From positions 8,936,001-9,000,000 of the forward strand of contig NC_058190.1 in NCBI RefSeq assembly GCF_907165205.1: DNA of 64,000 bases, written 5' to 3'. The translations under genes and the position numbers were made by a program. The stretch is from Coccinella septempunctata (Eukaryota > Arthropoda > Insecta > Coleoptera > Coccinellidae). The notes under the pieces were generated by a model. It was not told the origin of the DNA and ran no database searches. It worked only from the letters and a program-made list of their open reading frames with translations. Every line of letters starts with the position of its first letter. The stretch's first letter is position 1. Shown in pieces: positions 14,401 to 24,850 of this stretch.

Positions 14401-17400
14401 AATCGATGCTATTTCACGATATCCTGTACCTACAAGCTCTGAGGAAGTAAAACGTTTTGTTGCATTGGCTAATTATTATAGGAAATTCATTCAAAATTTT
14501 GCAGCAATCGCTCAACCTTTGAACAACTTATCACGCAAAGGAAAAATTTTTCAATGGACGGAAGATTGCGAAAAATCATTTCAAACCTTAAGGCAAGTCC
14601 TTCGGACAGCACCTATTCTACAATATCCAGATTTTTCAGAGAATAACGAATTCATTCTAAGAACGGATGCTAGTGGATTTGCATTAGGTTCAGTTTTATC
14701 AAATTCTAATGACCATCCAATAGCCTTTGCTTCACAAGTTTGAATCCAGCAGAAAAGAACTATTGTACAATTGAAAAAGAGCTCTTAGCAATAGTTTGGT
14801 CAGTCAAACATTTCAGACCCTATTTGTATGGACGGAAATTTAAAATCTTAACAGATCACCGACCACTGATTTATTTGTTCAGTATGACCAATCCATCTAG
14901 TCGATTAACCAAATTCCGTTTGATTTTAGAAGAATATGACTTCACGGTTCATTATGTAAAAGGTTCAGAAAATGTAACAGCAGATGCCTTATCGCGTATT
15001 AAAATAGATTCAGCAGAACTCAATGAAATGACGAACGGTATAGTTGGAAATATATGCGTCATGACGAGATCTCGAACTAAAAATGAAGTAGGTTCTAAAC
15101 AACATGAGACGAATGCCTCCGATGGCAAAAGGATTGATCACCCTGTTGTTGTCGAAGTTTTAAAACGTCCAGCAAAAAGTGTTGAGTTAAGACCAATTTC
15201 AGAAAAAGAATTTAATAATTTGAAAAATCAACATTTAGAGGATTACAATGAGAATTTAATATATAATGTGAATTCACAAATTATTTTCATTAACCGGGAT
15301 ATCCGATCAGCGTACGACTTAGGTACATCGTTGAGGAAACTGGAAAACTTATGCGCAGAAAATAATATATTAGAATTGTACCTCATAAAGCTAGCTAGTA
15401 ATAAAAAATTTTTTGAATATGTTGACAAATTATAAGAATGAAATTCTAGGAACATCCTTAAAGATTAATATAATAAGAGATGTAACGCGAATCGAAGACA
15501 GAGAATTAAGGCAAATAATTCTGAACGATTTTCACATGCTTCCAACCGGTGGACATGCAGGTATCGAACGCATGTTCAACAATATCAAAAGAGAGTATTT
15601 CTGGAATGGCTTAAGATCTGATGTTGAAAAATTTGTAAAGAAGTGTGATGATTGTCAACGGCATAAACATTCTTTACCTAGAAAAGAACCTTTGACAATC
15701 ACTACCACAGCTTCGTCTGCCTTTCAGAAAATTTTTCTAGATCTCGTAGGTCCATTACTTATAGATATCGAAAATAACAAATATATACTCACAATTCAAT
15801 GCGACTTAACCAAATTTGTAGAGTGTTACCCACTACCAAACAAAGAAGCAGAAACAGTTTCGAAATCTTTTATTCAAAACTTTGTTTTAAGATATGGTAT
15901 ACCTTCTGAAGTTGTTACAGACCAAGGCACTGAATTCTTATCAAGAATATTTAGTGAATCGTGTGATTTGCTCAAAATTAAGCAATTCAATTCAACAGCT
16001 TATCACCACGAAACACTAGGTGCGCTCAAAAATTCGCATAAACACTTAGGAGCTTTCCTTCGTATGCACGCAGCTAAGGAAAGTAACAACTGGAGTAATT
16101 GGGTTTCGTATTGGTGCTTTTCATATAACAATACCGTTAACTCTTCAACTCGCTATACTCCGTACGAATTAGTTTTCGGAAAACCTAGTAGATTGCCACA
16201 AAATTTAAAAAACCAAGTAGATCCAATCTACAATTTTGACAACTATCCTCTTGAACTAAAATATTTCTGTGGGGAACAAAGTTATACCGCTCATGTTCGG
16301 TCGCCAGAGCCTCGTTCGTAAGAACAGGGTGCACCGCGAGTAGGTGAGGTTGGCATTTGAGAGGAGAGGCTATAAAACGCATCCTTCCCCCTTACACCCC
16401 AATTTGATAAATACAATACATATAAAATCAATTTTTTGGGATATTCAATCAGCCTTCATTTTTATTCAGAAGTGCATAATTTCTATAATTCAAACAAAAA
16501 AAGCTACCTTTCCCTCTCCTTCTTAACATATGTTTCCAACAATGCATCAATACATGGACTGGTCTCATGGCTTATTTAAGCGATTTTGTTTGCTTACTCC
16601 CTATGCTTGACGTCACCGGGCCTGCAATATCATGCACTATGGTTGGTTTAACGCGAAGCGAAGGTAAGAAACGATTGTAGACAGTATTGCAGGCCTGATG
16701 ACGCCGAAAATGTTTTCCAATATACGGAGATAGGAAATGAGCCATCATAAGTGTTATTTTTCAAATATCTCTCATGTATACTCCATTCAAGAATTCTGGA
16801 CATCTCGGGTGGCTGTGGAAAATCGAATTTGAGTTATTAATAGCCCATAATCAAGTTAGTATTGAGAGTAAACACTGCCCCACCCATAGATCAATTATTT
16901 GATGTCTATGCACAGACCGAAGATATTTTGAAATTTGTGCTGTTGTTTATGTTCTTAATTTAATAGAACTTGAATGCTGATTCATTCGCTCCCAATTTCA
17001 GTATTTCTTGATTGCAACTACTTTTCTAGGTTGCATTTATATATTTTAGTTTGGAGATCTTTTGTAACCACATAAATTTGCGTCAGGATTTTCAAGGCCT
17101 ACTGGGATGTCAGTAATGCTTGAATGGACTATTTTTTCAAATATGTCTGAGAAGAATCCGATTTATTTAAGGGTTTTTTCGTAGGTTGGTATTCCCTTGG
17201 GCTTGGTCATGTTCCAGAGCATAGGAGAACGTCTGAATAAATTCGCTTCAGTTGTAATACGCCAAATAAAAAAGTATTTGAATTGTGTTAAAATTGAAGC
17301 AACCGAAATGAATCTTATGTTTGCCACTGGTATGCTTTCATCGATAATTATTACCACTGGTGCTGCAGTTTTTTCGAAATATGAGGGTTGGACATACTTT

Positions 17401-19467
17401 GATAGTTTCTACTATTGTTTCGTAACGCTGACCACAATAGGATTTGGGGATTACGTAGCTCTTCAGGTAAGTATGTTCATCCAACGTCGAATTGCTAAAT
17501 GGAATTGTCATGTACGGTCATATACTATATCGGTCGCTAATGGACAAAATTCTCCTCAATTTGGGTTATCAGTGCAAATGCATGATTTATTGCATTGGAT
17601 GATCGTGAATGTTGTAAAGGCGAATTTGAGCAGCGACCGACCTTCCCCATGAACATAACCTGCTGAATTGTTTCGGATGAACCTATTTGAGTCCCGGAGT
17701 TACAGCACTGCGTAAAATTTCAACTGGCGGGACACTTTTTGATGGAAAACCCTTCCTGTATCGACTGTATGATTTTGTCATAGGAGCCAAAGTGATTCAT
17801 AATCATATAGTCGATACAAGAAGGGTTCTCCACGGAGAATAAGGAGAAAAAGTTTCGCATTTCCTAAGGTACCTACTTAATTTTCTAATGTTATTTTATC
17901 AATTTATGAATTCATCCAAACTCTGCAACTTCAATTTTCTCAATAAATTTTCATCACTTTTATTCCGAATAGTGACATTTTTGCCGTAACACCTGGATGT
18001 GGCAGTTCGGTCATATTGTCCTCAGGATTATTAGTATGTACCTAATAATATAATTCAATCATTTTCAGAATGATAATGCTTTGAAAGACAAACCAGGATA
18101 TGTTGCCTTGAGCTTGGTATTCATACTATTTGGCTTAGCCGTTGTTGCTGCGAGTATTAATTTACTTGTTCTACGTTTCATGACAATGTAAGTAAAAACC
18201 CCTGGTTTTATTTCAGCGTCTTCATAAATGCTTGTAACATCATCGTGGACTACAAATTATTTTTTGATGTTCTATATTCACGATTATCATGGAAGTTTGA
18301 GATTATGTAACTGTAATTCTACTAAAGGTTTTCAAATTTCGTGAACGTTCTGTTTCCGAAACTTGAGAAGAATATCTGGACGCCGACTGCTATGTTACAA
18401 CCACTTTCAGAGCAAGCAGTAGCAAGCTACAGGGTGTATATAGCTTGCTGCTTGCAGGTAAATATAGATATGCTTACCGACGACGAATAACTGCCGAAGT
18501 TTGACTAGTTTTATAACTTGGACATTACTTTGATGATGTTGGATTTTACCTCTAGATGTTAAGCATCTTTGGCCTGATGTTTGCCACTGGCGCAGGAGAT
18601 GATTTTTTTTTCAATACCTTCTTGTTGTACAGGGTGGGCAAAATTCGACGGGATTGAATGGCAGCTCTGTAACCTCATAAGAGCTAGGGGTTCCCAACCT
18701 CGATTTTCAAAAACTGGCCTATCTTTTGTTTTCAAGTTATGAGTGAAAAATCATTTTTCGGCTTTTTGAATTGGTGCCTCTATTTGGTAAAGTTTCAGTG
18801 ATATCGAGGAATATATGTAATATTCTATAGACACTTTTTTATGTAGAATGCAGTGGCGTAATCAAAGATATTTTACGTCTGTCACTCCATTCAGACCCCA
18901 TGTTTTTTTAGATTTTTCAATTCCATATTTTTTTCTGATTCAGAATATACGTATAATATACTTCATATCTCTATATAATTGTTCTTCCAAGAAAAAAACT
19001 AGTTCAGTCCAGTTGGTAGTCTACTTCAATTTTTCAGTAGTGCATTTGATGAGCCTATATAAGGCAAAAATGCAATCTTCTTCTTACGTTTATACTTTTT
19101 TCCACCCGTAGTTCACATAATGTTTCTAACCATTGTTGTATAATAAGAATAAGAAGGTAATAATCATTAACTATCTCATATTTTTCCAATAAGGAATGCT
19201 GAAGATATTCGGCGTGACGAACAAGATCTACAAGCATCGTCTCATCATGTTCTCACTCTTGATGGAGAAGTAATGGCCGTAAATGGAAAACTCCTAGCTG
19301 GTCACGCTTACATGGATGAGTCGGAAATTGACCAGATATCAGTCTGCTCTTGTAATTGTTTGGGTTTGAATCATGGAGATAATCAAGAACTACTGTTGAG
19401 TACCAGCTATCATCCTTCTCATTCTGTTTTACTGACAAACTTCAATGTGAAAAGAGCATCTGTATGA
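5432..19467 (+). CDS. TASK-type two-pore-domain potassium channel (KCNK3/9-like; Drosophila Task6/Task7-like)
   Basis: A plasma-membrane background K+ channel subunit expected to dimerise. Exons: 5432-5558, 5608-5825, 17185-17466, 18069-18187 and 19194-19467 (stop). All introns are GT-AG and phases join cleanly, giving 339 residues, close to the remembered length of fly Task7. M1 lies at about residues 8-28. The first pore loop has GYGH at 95-98, where the His is the TASK external pH-sensor position. The second pore has TLTTIGFGD ending near 204. M3 is at about 157-177 and M4 at about 219-242. M4 ends with VLRFMT at 243-248, the TASK gate motif at the same numbering as recalled for human TASK-1. 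The cytosolic tail (about 90 residues) is shorter than in vertebrates. Intron sizes are 49, 11359, 602 and 1006 bp; the second is filled with transposons. The start is the ATG giving MKKQNVRT, typical of the family. Task6 and Task7 orthology cannot be separated here. Confidence 0.93.
5956..6196. mobile_element. piggyBac-type MITE with TTAA target duplication
   Basis: Terminal inverted repeats of about 16 bp ('ccctctaatgcccaag' left, 'cttgggtattagaggg' right, one mismatch) are flanked on both sides by TTAA (5952-5955 and 6197-6200). TTAA duplication is the hallmark of piggyBac elements. The element is 241 bp with no coding capacity and sits in TASK intron 2. Confidence 0.8.
7100..7900. repeat. 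Dispersed repeat, inverted relative to a copy near 62.1-62.4 kb
   Basis: A 'tacagggtg' start at about 7100 is followed by non-coding repeat sequence. The stretch at about 7615-7880 (for example 'gcacgatacaacaattatga', and 'tccacagtcccgtactga') matches the reverse complement of about 62165-62400. Neither copy has a clear gene. The whole 6200-8350 interval is intronic to the TASK gene and otherwise featureless. Confidence 0.6.
8580..8950 (+). pseudogene. Non-LTR retrotransposon reverse-transcriptase fragment (thumb-side region)
   Basis: The + strand translation reads LVVNPSKTLAVSF followed by ALYGESIPYVEEAK, which resembles the LINE segment just after the YADD motif ('NP.KT..V.F ... Y.....E..KYLG'). 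In-frame stops follow directly, so only a decayed stump remains. It lies in TASK intron 2, just before another LINE remnant on the opposite strand. The clade cannot be determined. Confidence 0.6.
9250..10560 (-). pseudogene. Non-LTR retrotransposon C-terminal remnant with RNase H domain
   Basis: The open stretch 9271-9951 (226 codons), with its continuation to about 10000, encodes an RNase H-like domain. Visible are AIERC...TNNQAA near its start, VPGHSGIVGNEKAN (the conserved HSG..GNE..D-type end), and a downstream zinc-knuckle-like cluster ECRFCGEEEETPFHLVTEC. Upstream on the same strand, 10330-10545 encodes a broken thumb region (IVRPIITYGG). RNase H after the reverse transcriptase is typical of the I, R1 and LOA group of LINEs. 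Stops and frame changes show it is dead. It is antisense to the host TASK gene. Confidence 0.75.
10561..11044. other. Non-coding intronic stretch
   Basis: I see no gene, tandem repeat or clear inverted repeat here. It separates two LINE remnants in TASK intron 2. Confidence 0.3.
11045..13205 (-). pseudogene. LINE family B, copy A (endonuclease-reverse transcriptase, decayed)
   Basis: Reading the - strand, the N-terminal endonuclease begins FAAWNVKTLLDNPKADR at about 13100 and resumes beyond an inserted MITE with ALSETLFSDQGS, FAIRNDLAAK and the EN segment at 12352-12660. The first half of the reverse transcriptase is missing. The rest (11592-12062) has KQGCVLAPLLFNIF-type sequence, then YAD followed by a C where the second D should be, and KYLGSFINTRAN. 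The C-terminal region (11066-11419) continues past SVNANHNWKQLALDRS into a degraded zinc finger. The 3' end carries the family's tail ('gtagatttattcacggtaacg', read on -). Multiple stops make it non-functional. Confidence 0.8.
12848..13003. mobile_element. Short MITE inserted in LINE B copy A
   Basis: The ends 'taaggctaagtacacatga' and (reverse complement) 'taaggctcactacacatga' form imperfect terminal inverted repeats, apparently with TA at both borders. The interior is CpG-rich ('gcgcgcgtttcg', 'gcagcgcgctt'). It interrupts the endonuclease domain of the LINE: frame-compatible coding sequence exists on both sides. Confidence 0.65.
13206..13585. other. Unassigned intronic sequence
   Basis: No gene recognised. 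It may belong to the 5' UTR of LINE B copy A, since that copy's coding region starts just left of it on the - strand, but this is inference. Confidence 0.3.
13588..13820 (+). repeat. Probable LTR with primer-binding site
   Basis: A TATA-like 'gtataaataatatata', a polyadenylation signal 'aaataaa' (about 13712) and an end '...acatcaca' are followed at once by 'tggcgatcctgccagtc', the usual position and TGG start of a retrotransposon primer-binding site. The left border is uncertain. It may be the 5' LTR of the Gypsy remnant at 14236-16265, with gag and protease lost. No matching 3' LTR was found. Confidence 0.45.
13850..14235 (+). pseudogene. LINE 3' end fragment (basic RPPKRW-type C-terminus)
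   Basis: Reading + strand frames gives LMKNALRTAEMKVLRNVLG, then RRSWNAHVERMGEERIAKI, then LGTPPKRWRDSWTSISRE. These are successive parts of the C-terminal domain of RTE-like LINE polyproteins, with one frame change. It ends in an A-rich tail 'gggaaaaagaagaagaagaa', as expected for the 3' end of a target-primed insertion. The insertion appears to separate the probable LTR from the Gypsy pol remnant. Confidence 0.65.
14236..16265 (+). pseudogene. Gypsy-type LTR retrotransposon pol remnant (RT, RNase H, integrase)
   Basis: Fragments run in order on the + strand: reverse-transcriptase catalytic motif FIYLDDLIIFG near 14265, then a damaged LGHII segment; the connection domain with NYYRKFIQNFAAIAQPL (from 14465); RNase H with RTDASGFALG, CTIEKELLAIVW and LTDHRPL (14670-14880). 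The integrase zinc finger follows (H..H with CDDCQRH, near 15650), then the catalytic core with DLVGP, VTDQGTEF and a tail (15413-16265). Frame changes near 14340, 14740 and 15430 break it. The D,D,E signature is incomplete: the third acidic position appears lost where 'HHETLGALKNSH' stands. Resemblance is to the 17.6/297 branch of Gypsy. It is sense with respect to the host TASK gene. Confidence 0.85.
16563..16760. repeat. Imperfect inverted repeat (possible MITE)
   Basis: The strongest pairing is 'gacgtcaccgggcctgcaat' (from 16609) with 'attgcaggcctgatgacgcc' (to 16705). Weaker pairing extends outward ('tcatggctta' with 'tgagccatca'). It is non-coding, in TASK intron 2. Confidence 0.5.
17744..17831 (+). 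other. Long stem-loop in TASK intron 3
   Basis: The left arm 'acccttcctgtatcgactg' pairs with the right arm 'tagtcgatacaagaagggt' to form a stem of about 34 bp with a few mismatches and a loop of about 20-27 nt. It lies in the sense orientation of the intron. The size fits a microRNA precursor, but a tiny MITE would look the same. Confidence 0.5.
18625..18770. repeat. 'acagggtg' dispersed repeat fragment in TASK intron 4
   Basis: It starts 'tacagggtgggcaaaattcg', one of many 'acagggtg' or 'acagagtg' starts in this window (also about 7100, 21277, 60766 and 62063). No complementary right end was found nearby, so it is likely truncated. Confidence 0.45.
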
Positions 19468-19882
19468 CAACCTGACGATGGATTATTTTATCTAGAGGAT
19501 TGTAGAGCGGTAGCTCATAAAAATGAGGAAAGGAAGGTTTCATGGTGAAATCTCCGGCCAAGACTGAAGTGGATGTTTGATATAGGATTCAGGACACGGA
19601 GTTCTTCAAGGACATATACCTACCAGACTTGCCCATTACCCTCCCCTAAAAACATTATTGAAATTGCATTTGAAAAATTTTTACAAATGAATGGACCGGA
19701 TGGGTCGCGCTGGCAGGTCTGGTATCTCAGGTCAAAACGTCTTATTATCCGTCTGTTCCGATATTCCTGAACAGTACTGTCAGTATTTCAGAGACGATGC
19801 CTATTGGCCCAGTCGTTCGAGTTCTATTGTTATTCGATTGCGGGCCAGTATAAAACATAGAAATCATAATATATATATACTT
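19468..19882. other. 3' flank of the TASK gene
   Basis: Presumed 3' UTR and downstream DNA; no domain-bearing frame. I could not place a convincing polyadenylation signal before the transposon at 19883. Confidence 0.4.
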
Positions 19883-20855
19883 ACTCTAGAATGCTAATCC
19901 AGTAGTAAGAAATGCGGTTGTCGTTGAAGCGAATGCGCGACATTAGTTTATTCCAACTCGAACGTTGCCTAGACTTTCCTACCTTATGTCAGTCGACTTG
20001 TTTATTGGTATAAATGAGAAATAAACATATTTCATTGGGTAAAAGAACTTATTTTTCGATTCATACAGGACTTCTTGTCGGTATTGAACACATGCATGGA
20101 TGACTAATTGTTTTTATATATGCTTTGTTTTAGAAAATCAGTACAATGATGTTGCAGGTTTCAATGGAAATATATCGGGATCTCGGAGGTAACGTGTTAT
20201 AATCTAAATTTGTCGATAGAGGTATTATTGAGTATTCATTGATTGTTTGACCAAACCGTAAATTGGCTGAAGATTGGAGTTCTATAGGGAATTCCATGGT
20301 AACAACTGGTGCTTACTAAATATTTGGAACTCACAACAAAAGTTCCAGAAGATCTAAACTGAATGTCACCAATCCAATTCGATATTATCGCAGATTCGAT
20401 TAGATGAACAGGTACCTGAGCATTGAGTGCATATTATAAACTCCGTGCCACAATTTTGAAATATCCTGATCTAGTGCAATACTACTATATACCATCAATG
20501 GAATTTGCTATCAGTTGAACCCGATAATTCATTCAAGTTTTGAATTTTTTGTTTGCATTTATTATTTTTAATATGATAGACAAGTACACAAGTACATTTC
20601 AGAAAATGTGACTTAAAACTCCTTACCTCCGAGCAGATCGTGCAACAGTGAAAAATCAAATGACTGAAAGAAAACGCGTTGTTGTCCGACATACCTTCGT
20701 TATACGAATTGTCCCCTCTTCATAAGATTCGATCGACAGAATATTCAGAAACTCGGCAACGTTCTACTAGAAAATGAACTAATGATGCGCATTCGTATTA
20801 ACGACCACTGTCAATTTTTCGCCGCATTTCTTACTACTGGATTAGCATTCTAGAG
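19883..20855. mobile_element. TIR element of about 970 bp, family also present at the window's right edge
   Basis: Perfect terminal inverted repeats of about 35 bp begin 'actctagaatgctaatccag' (left) and mirror at 20820-20855. Weaker similarity continues for about another 100 bp inside. The interior has no recognisable transposase. The family repeats at 63803-64000, whose sequence closely matches the reverse complement of about 20660-20855. The target duplication is not clear. Confidence 0.75.
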
Positions 20856-20867
20856 TAATAATAGGTC

Positions 20868-21067
20868 CTTTCGTTTGCATGAAAAGTGTAGCACTTTTCT
20901 ACACTCGATTGTAGTATTCATTTGCTGATTGAATTTATACCAGTGTAGAGAAGGCGTAGTTTATCTACATCTTCTTTTGACTATGTGTAGATAAACTACA
21001 CTTCCTCTACACTGCTGTAAATCAAATCGAGTGTAGAAAAGTGCTACACCTTTTATGCAAACGAAAG
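20868..21067. mobile_element. Near-palindromic 200-bp MITE
   Basis: 'ctttcgtttgcatgaaaagt' at the left mirrors 'cttttatgcaaacgaaag' at the right. Pairing continues almost to the centre ('gtagtttatctaca' with 'tgtagataaactac'). It starts only 12 bp after the preceding TIR element. No coding capacity. Confidence 0.8.
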
Positions 21068-21276
21068 TATAAAACCAGCAATATCGGAACAGGCCCTAAA
21101 TGTAATCTACGTTGTTTATCATTCATTCTCGCATTTAAAATGCATTCTTTTGAACATAATTAAAAAACTGATGGTTTAAAAAAAACCATCTACATTCGCA
21201 GGATTTTATGATGATAGCGAATTTTATTACCAAAAAAAAAACAGATTACGTTGATTTCCACATAGGTATAGACTAT

Positions 21277-21788
21277 ACAGGGTGATTCATAACTATTGGG
21301 ACATAGGCTAAGGGCAGATTGTTTGGACCAAAATATGGCGATAGGACCAAATATACCTCAATGAAATATTGCTGTGGAAGAAGATAGAGGGCGTTAAAGT
21401 TGAATTTTTTATAAGGGGATAGACTAATATTTTCTCCGAAGTTCGAAAGTCCTTTACTAACAGAATTAGAAAAGGCATAGAAGTCGGAGGTGGCCACGTG
21501 GAACATTTAAGTTTATTCTTTTTATGTTACATTGTTTTTAGTTATGCTTTATCGTCGAAATAAATAAATGAATCGTTACCTCAAATCCCCTTCCGATGCT
21601 CTGAAATGTTCAATTGTGTTTTTCTGAAAAACGAATGAAAAAATATACAGTGAAATAATTAGCAAAAAACGAGGAAAAAAATTCAACTTTAACGTCCTCT
21701 ATCTTTTTCCACAGTAATATTTTATTGAGGTATATTGGGTCCTATCGCCATATTTTGGTCCAAACAATCTGCCCTGAATAACCCTGTA
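21277..21788. mobile_element. Inverted-repeat element with TACAGGG ends
   Basis: The left arm 21277-21420 and right arm about 21665-21788 are inverted copies. Shared segments include 'gggcagattgtttggaccaa' and 'aaaatatggcgatagga'; the left arm carries about 25 extra bases near its tip. Flanking TA on both sides suggests a Tc1/mariner-like target. Non-coding. Confidence 0.75.
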
Positions 21789-21789
21789 T

Positions 21790-23050
21790 ATTTAACCTAT
21801 AAACAATAGAAACAGTAGCCACGAAGAAATTAAGTGAAAATTAATTCAAAATAATTTCCTTTTTGAAAAAAAAGATATGAATTTTTCGCCATAAGTAGTT
21901 GAATATAAAACAAAATTCTTCTGTTTATTATCCTTGAATCAAGTAACCGCTGAAATATTCTCATCAACGGTTAATATATTTCAAATATAGAAAAATTTGC
22001 ATCATTTTTTATGTTCATTTTTTGTTTGATTTCTTGATCATATGCCTCAAATAAGCCTATTTTTTAAAGGGTCAATACTGATATAATCAATTATTCAATT
22101 ATGAAAATGAACATTGGAGTAAAAGTATGAAAAATGATTCTTTCAAGTAACAAATAATAATTGAATAAGCACACATCATGAAACAAGTTGTTGTAACTTC
22201 TCTATTGAGTATGTTGAATAAAAAAAGACCAGTTTCACAAAGCTTGATCTGGAGTCAAGCTATTATCCTATACTTCCACCCAGTGATTCTCAATTGCCAC
22301 TTCTTCAATATATTCGGGAATAAAAAAATTCAGTGATTTCATATTGAAAAACTAAGGACAGTCACATTGTTGATCATGCAATCAATATTGTGAAACCAGC
22401 AGTAAATACGCTTTTAGAACTTAGAATTGGCGTTCCATCATAAAATATCCATTTTAAAGCCATTTAAACCTTGAATACATATATTCATTTATTTCTTGAA
22501 CATCATTATAAACTACATTCCTTAAAACTATGATAATTATCCTTGTTTAATATCTAAACTAGTAAAATATATTTCAGACTCTTGGTATCAATTTAATATT
22601 ACTTTTTTTATATCTTTACGAAGCAAAAATCTCTTATAGATTATAGCTGTGATTTTATGTGGTTGCAATAAAACAACCATTATGCTCCTTTATTTTCATT
22701 TCAAGGAGTAACTACAGCGGTTTTAATGCTGAATTCAAAAAAATAAAATTTGCAAGGAAGTCTTAGTGAAAATAATTTACTCATTCAAAATCATGATACA
22801 TATAGTTATAATTTCATCATTTTAAATATTCAAGAAGTCGATCAGGAAATCTATTGATCCATTTACATTTAATTATATTTTTTCCCAGCAAAATATTACA
22901 TAAAGTTGAATTTATTCCAAACCATATCCCTGCATCCTTAATTGAATGAGATTTTAATACTGTAATAAGCAAACAATTAAGGATGAAAGTATTCATTGTT
23001 TTTTCCTAAGTAGTTTAAAGAATATGTACTTGAACCAATTAATTCCAAGG
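21790..23050. other. AT-rich intergenic DNA, presumed 3' flank of the isomerase gene
   Basis: Very AT-rich and without a supported gene. Because the isomerase is transcribed leftward, its 3' UTR should lie at the right end of this stretch. Confidence 0.4.
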
Positions 23051-23063
23051 ATGAATATTAAAG

Positions 23064-24016
23064 TCAATGCGATTCAAATTTCAAAATTTTCTTATGTTCT
23101 ATGTAAGATTCCAGATCATCCAAATTGTCCCACCATAACTTTAATCGATGCTTTAAAATGAGACTAAACCAAGGCGTCAGAGGACCACTAAGTGTTGGAA
23201 TATAATTATCTACTTCATTTCGTGGAACATAACTTATTTCTGATATTTCATCTGGATTGGGATGCAATTTATAGTCTCCTTTCAAAAATAATATATAGTC
23301 AATTTCATGTTCTCCCCATTTACCATTACCCTCATCTTTGTATATAATACGAGTAAGATAAGTAAAATCTTCAACTTTCATTGAATCTACTGGTATCCCC
23401 AATTCAAAGTTAAGCCTCCTAATAGCAGCTCTTTTGACTCCTAAAGCATTTTCTTCTACCTCTTCACCTGGAACATCAGCAATTGGATGACTGCAGCACG
23501 AATTTGTATAGTGATCAGGATAAGTAATCTGAAATATCGTACAATTGAAATTTTATATTTATTTCATAGATTGGAAATATACATTACATTTATTCAGCTC
23601 ACCTTGTTGGAAGAACGCTTTTGTAGCAGCAAATCCCCATGACCATTGAAAAGAAAAATGCTGAAGGCCCTGTGAAGCAATATATTTCCATTTGCCTGAA
23701 CTTTATGACAGTCTCTTTTACTTGCAGTGCCTATAACTTTGTCCTGTTTAGAAACAAGGAAACAGTTTTCCGACATAGCTTTTTCTTGTTTATCACTCAT
23801 GATTTCTTTAGTTAGTCTTGTTGTAGTAGAAATATTTTTAGAGAGCGGAAAACTTACTAACCGCCTGATAGAGGATATCATTTTGAGCAGTAAATTCTTC
23901 ACTTCTATGGTAAATCTCCTTTTTCTACAAGACCTTTGAACTAACCTAAAATATTGAAATTTGACATTTATAAATTCTGTGGATACCCAGTACCGACAAT
24001 ACATTAGCGGAACCAT
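23064..24016 (-). CDS. Isopentenyl-diphosphate delta-isomerase (type I, Nudix fold)
   Basis: It interconverts isopentenyl and dimethylallyl diphosphate in the mevalonate pathway, which in insects feeds juvenile hormone and other terpenoids. There are two exons: 24016-23603 and 23528-23064 (stop), with a 74-bp GT-AG intron in phase 0. Exon 1 ends FNGHGDLLLQKRSSNK. Exon 2 opens ITYPDHYTNSCCSHP, whose NxCCSHP holds the catalytic Cys. The Nudix box follows as GEEVEENALGVKRAA..RRL..ELGI, then WGEHEIDYI with the catalytic Glu, and TPWF near the end. The frame is open from a Met giving 292 residues. A better start may be the Met at 23881 (MISSIRRLVSFPLSKN, 247 residues, basic and mitochondrion-like) or 23800 (MSDKQEK, 220 residues, close to the cytosolic enzyme length). 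Confidence 0.95.
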
Positions 24017-24850
24017 GAAATCTGGGTTGGCATTAAATAATAGATAATAAAGTTATAAGTTTTTCAATGAAAAGTCAAGCAATGATTCATTTTCTGATTA
24101 ATTCAACTTTTTCTTGGAAACATGTTGGCATAACTGCCACATATCTGTCTTTATCTCTGTGGTGCCACTGGTGCCATATGTCTGAGTCTGTTTCTCTCTG
24201 GTCTGTGCCTTGAGTAAGCCAGTGAACTCAAAAAGTTCCCTTGGTAATGCAGTGGTTCCCAAACTTTTCTTATTATTTGTTTCATTCTTCCCATTGAACT
24301 CAAAAATAATAAGTTCCCTATTGAGTTCGATGATTTTTCCCTATAATGACTGTATATAATCAAACTTTAACATCTGCCTGTAACTACCAGGCATACATTT
24401 AATTATTTACTTATCCAACTACCTATATCCCTCATACATAATTACATCTATCATTGCATATATGAATTAATCAAATATGATTTGATCTGTTTCGTTAAAT
24501 GTATATATTTATATATTTCAAGCGCTTATAGAAATAGTTCTTTGTGCAATCAGTTGGGAAAAGCATTATTTTTCGTTATGAGCGTGAATACGAAAAAAAC
24601 TGTTTTCCAACATGTTTCACACAAAAAAATTTCTAATTTTGAATAGGATGTTCGCTATGAATTGAAATCAAAAGTTCCAAAAACGTCTATGAAAGCTTCG
24701 CTCAGAGATTCCTTCAAAAATGACCATCCTGATTTATCGCGTTTATACGTCGATAACGGGGTTCATAATAAGTATCAAAACTCAAAAATGTTTTCCCAAT
24801 TCTGTTTACTCAATATTTACGGAAATACAAATAAGAAATAATATAATAAC
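24017..24850. other. Intergenic DNA upstream of the isomerase gene
   Basis: The promoter of the leftward isomerase gene should lie at the left end of this stretch; no specific element was identified. I see no gene. Confidence 0.35.

Noticed and set aside
14043..14450. A 135-codon + strand frame as one gene
   Set aside because: It joins two unrelated things by chance: an out-of-frame reading of a LINE tail and the start of the Gypsy RT remnant.
16266..16400. A 3' LTR for the 14.2-16.3 kb Gypsy remnant
   Set aside because: No similarity to the probable LTR at 13588-13804 was found; coding sequence simply stops.
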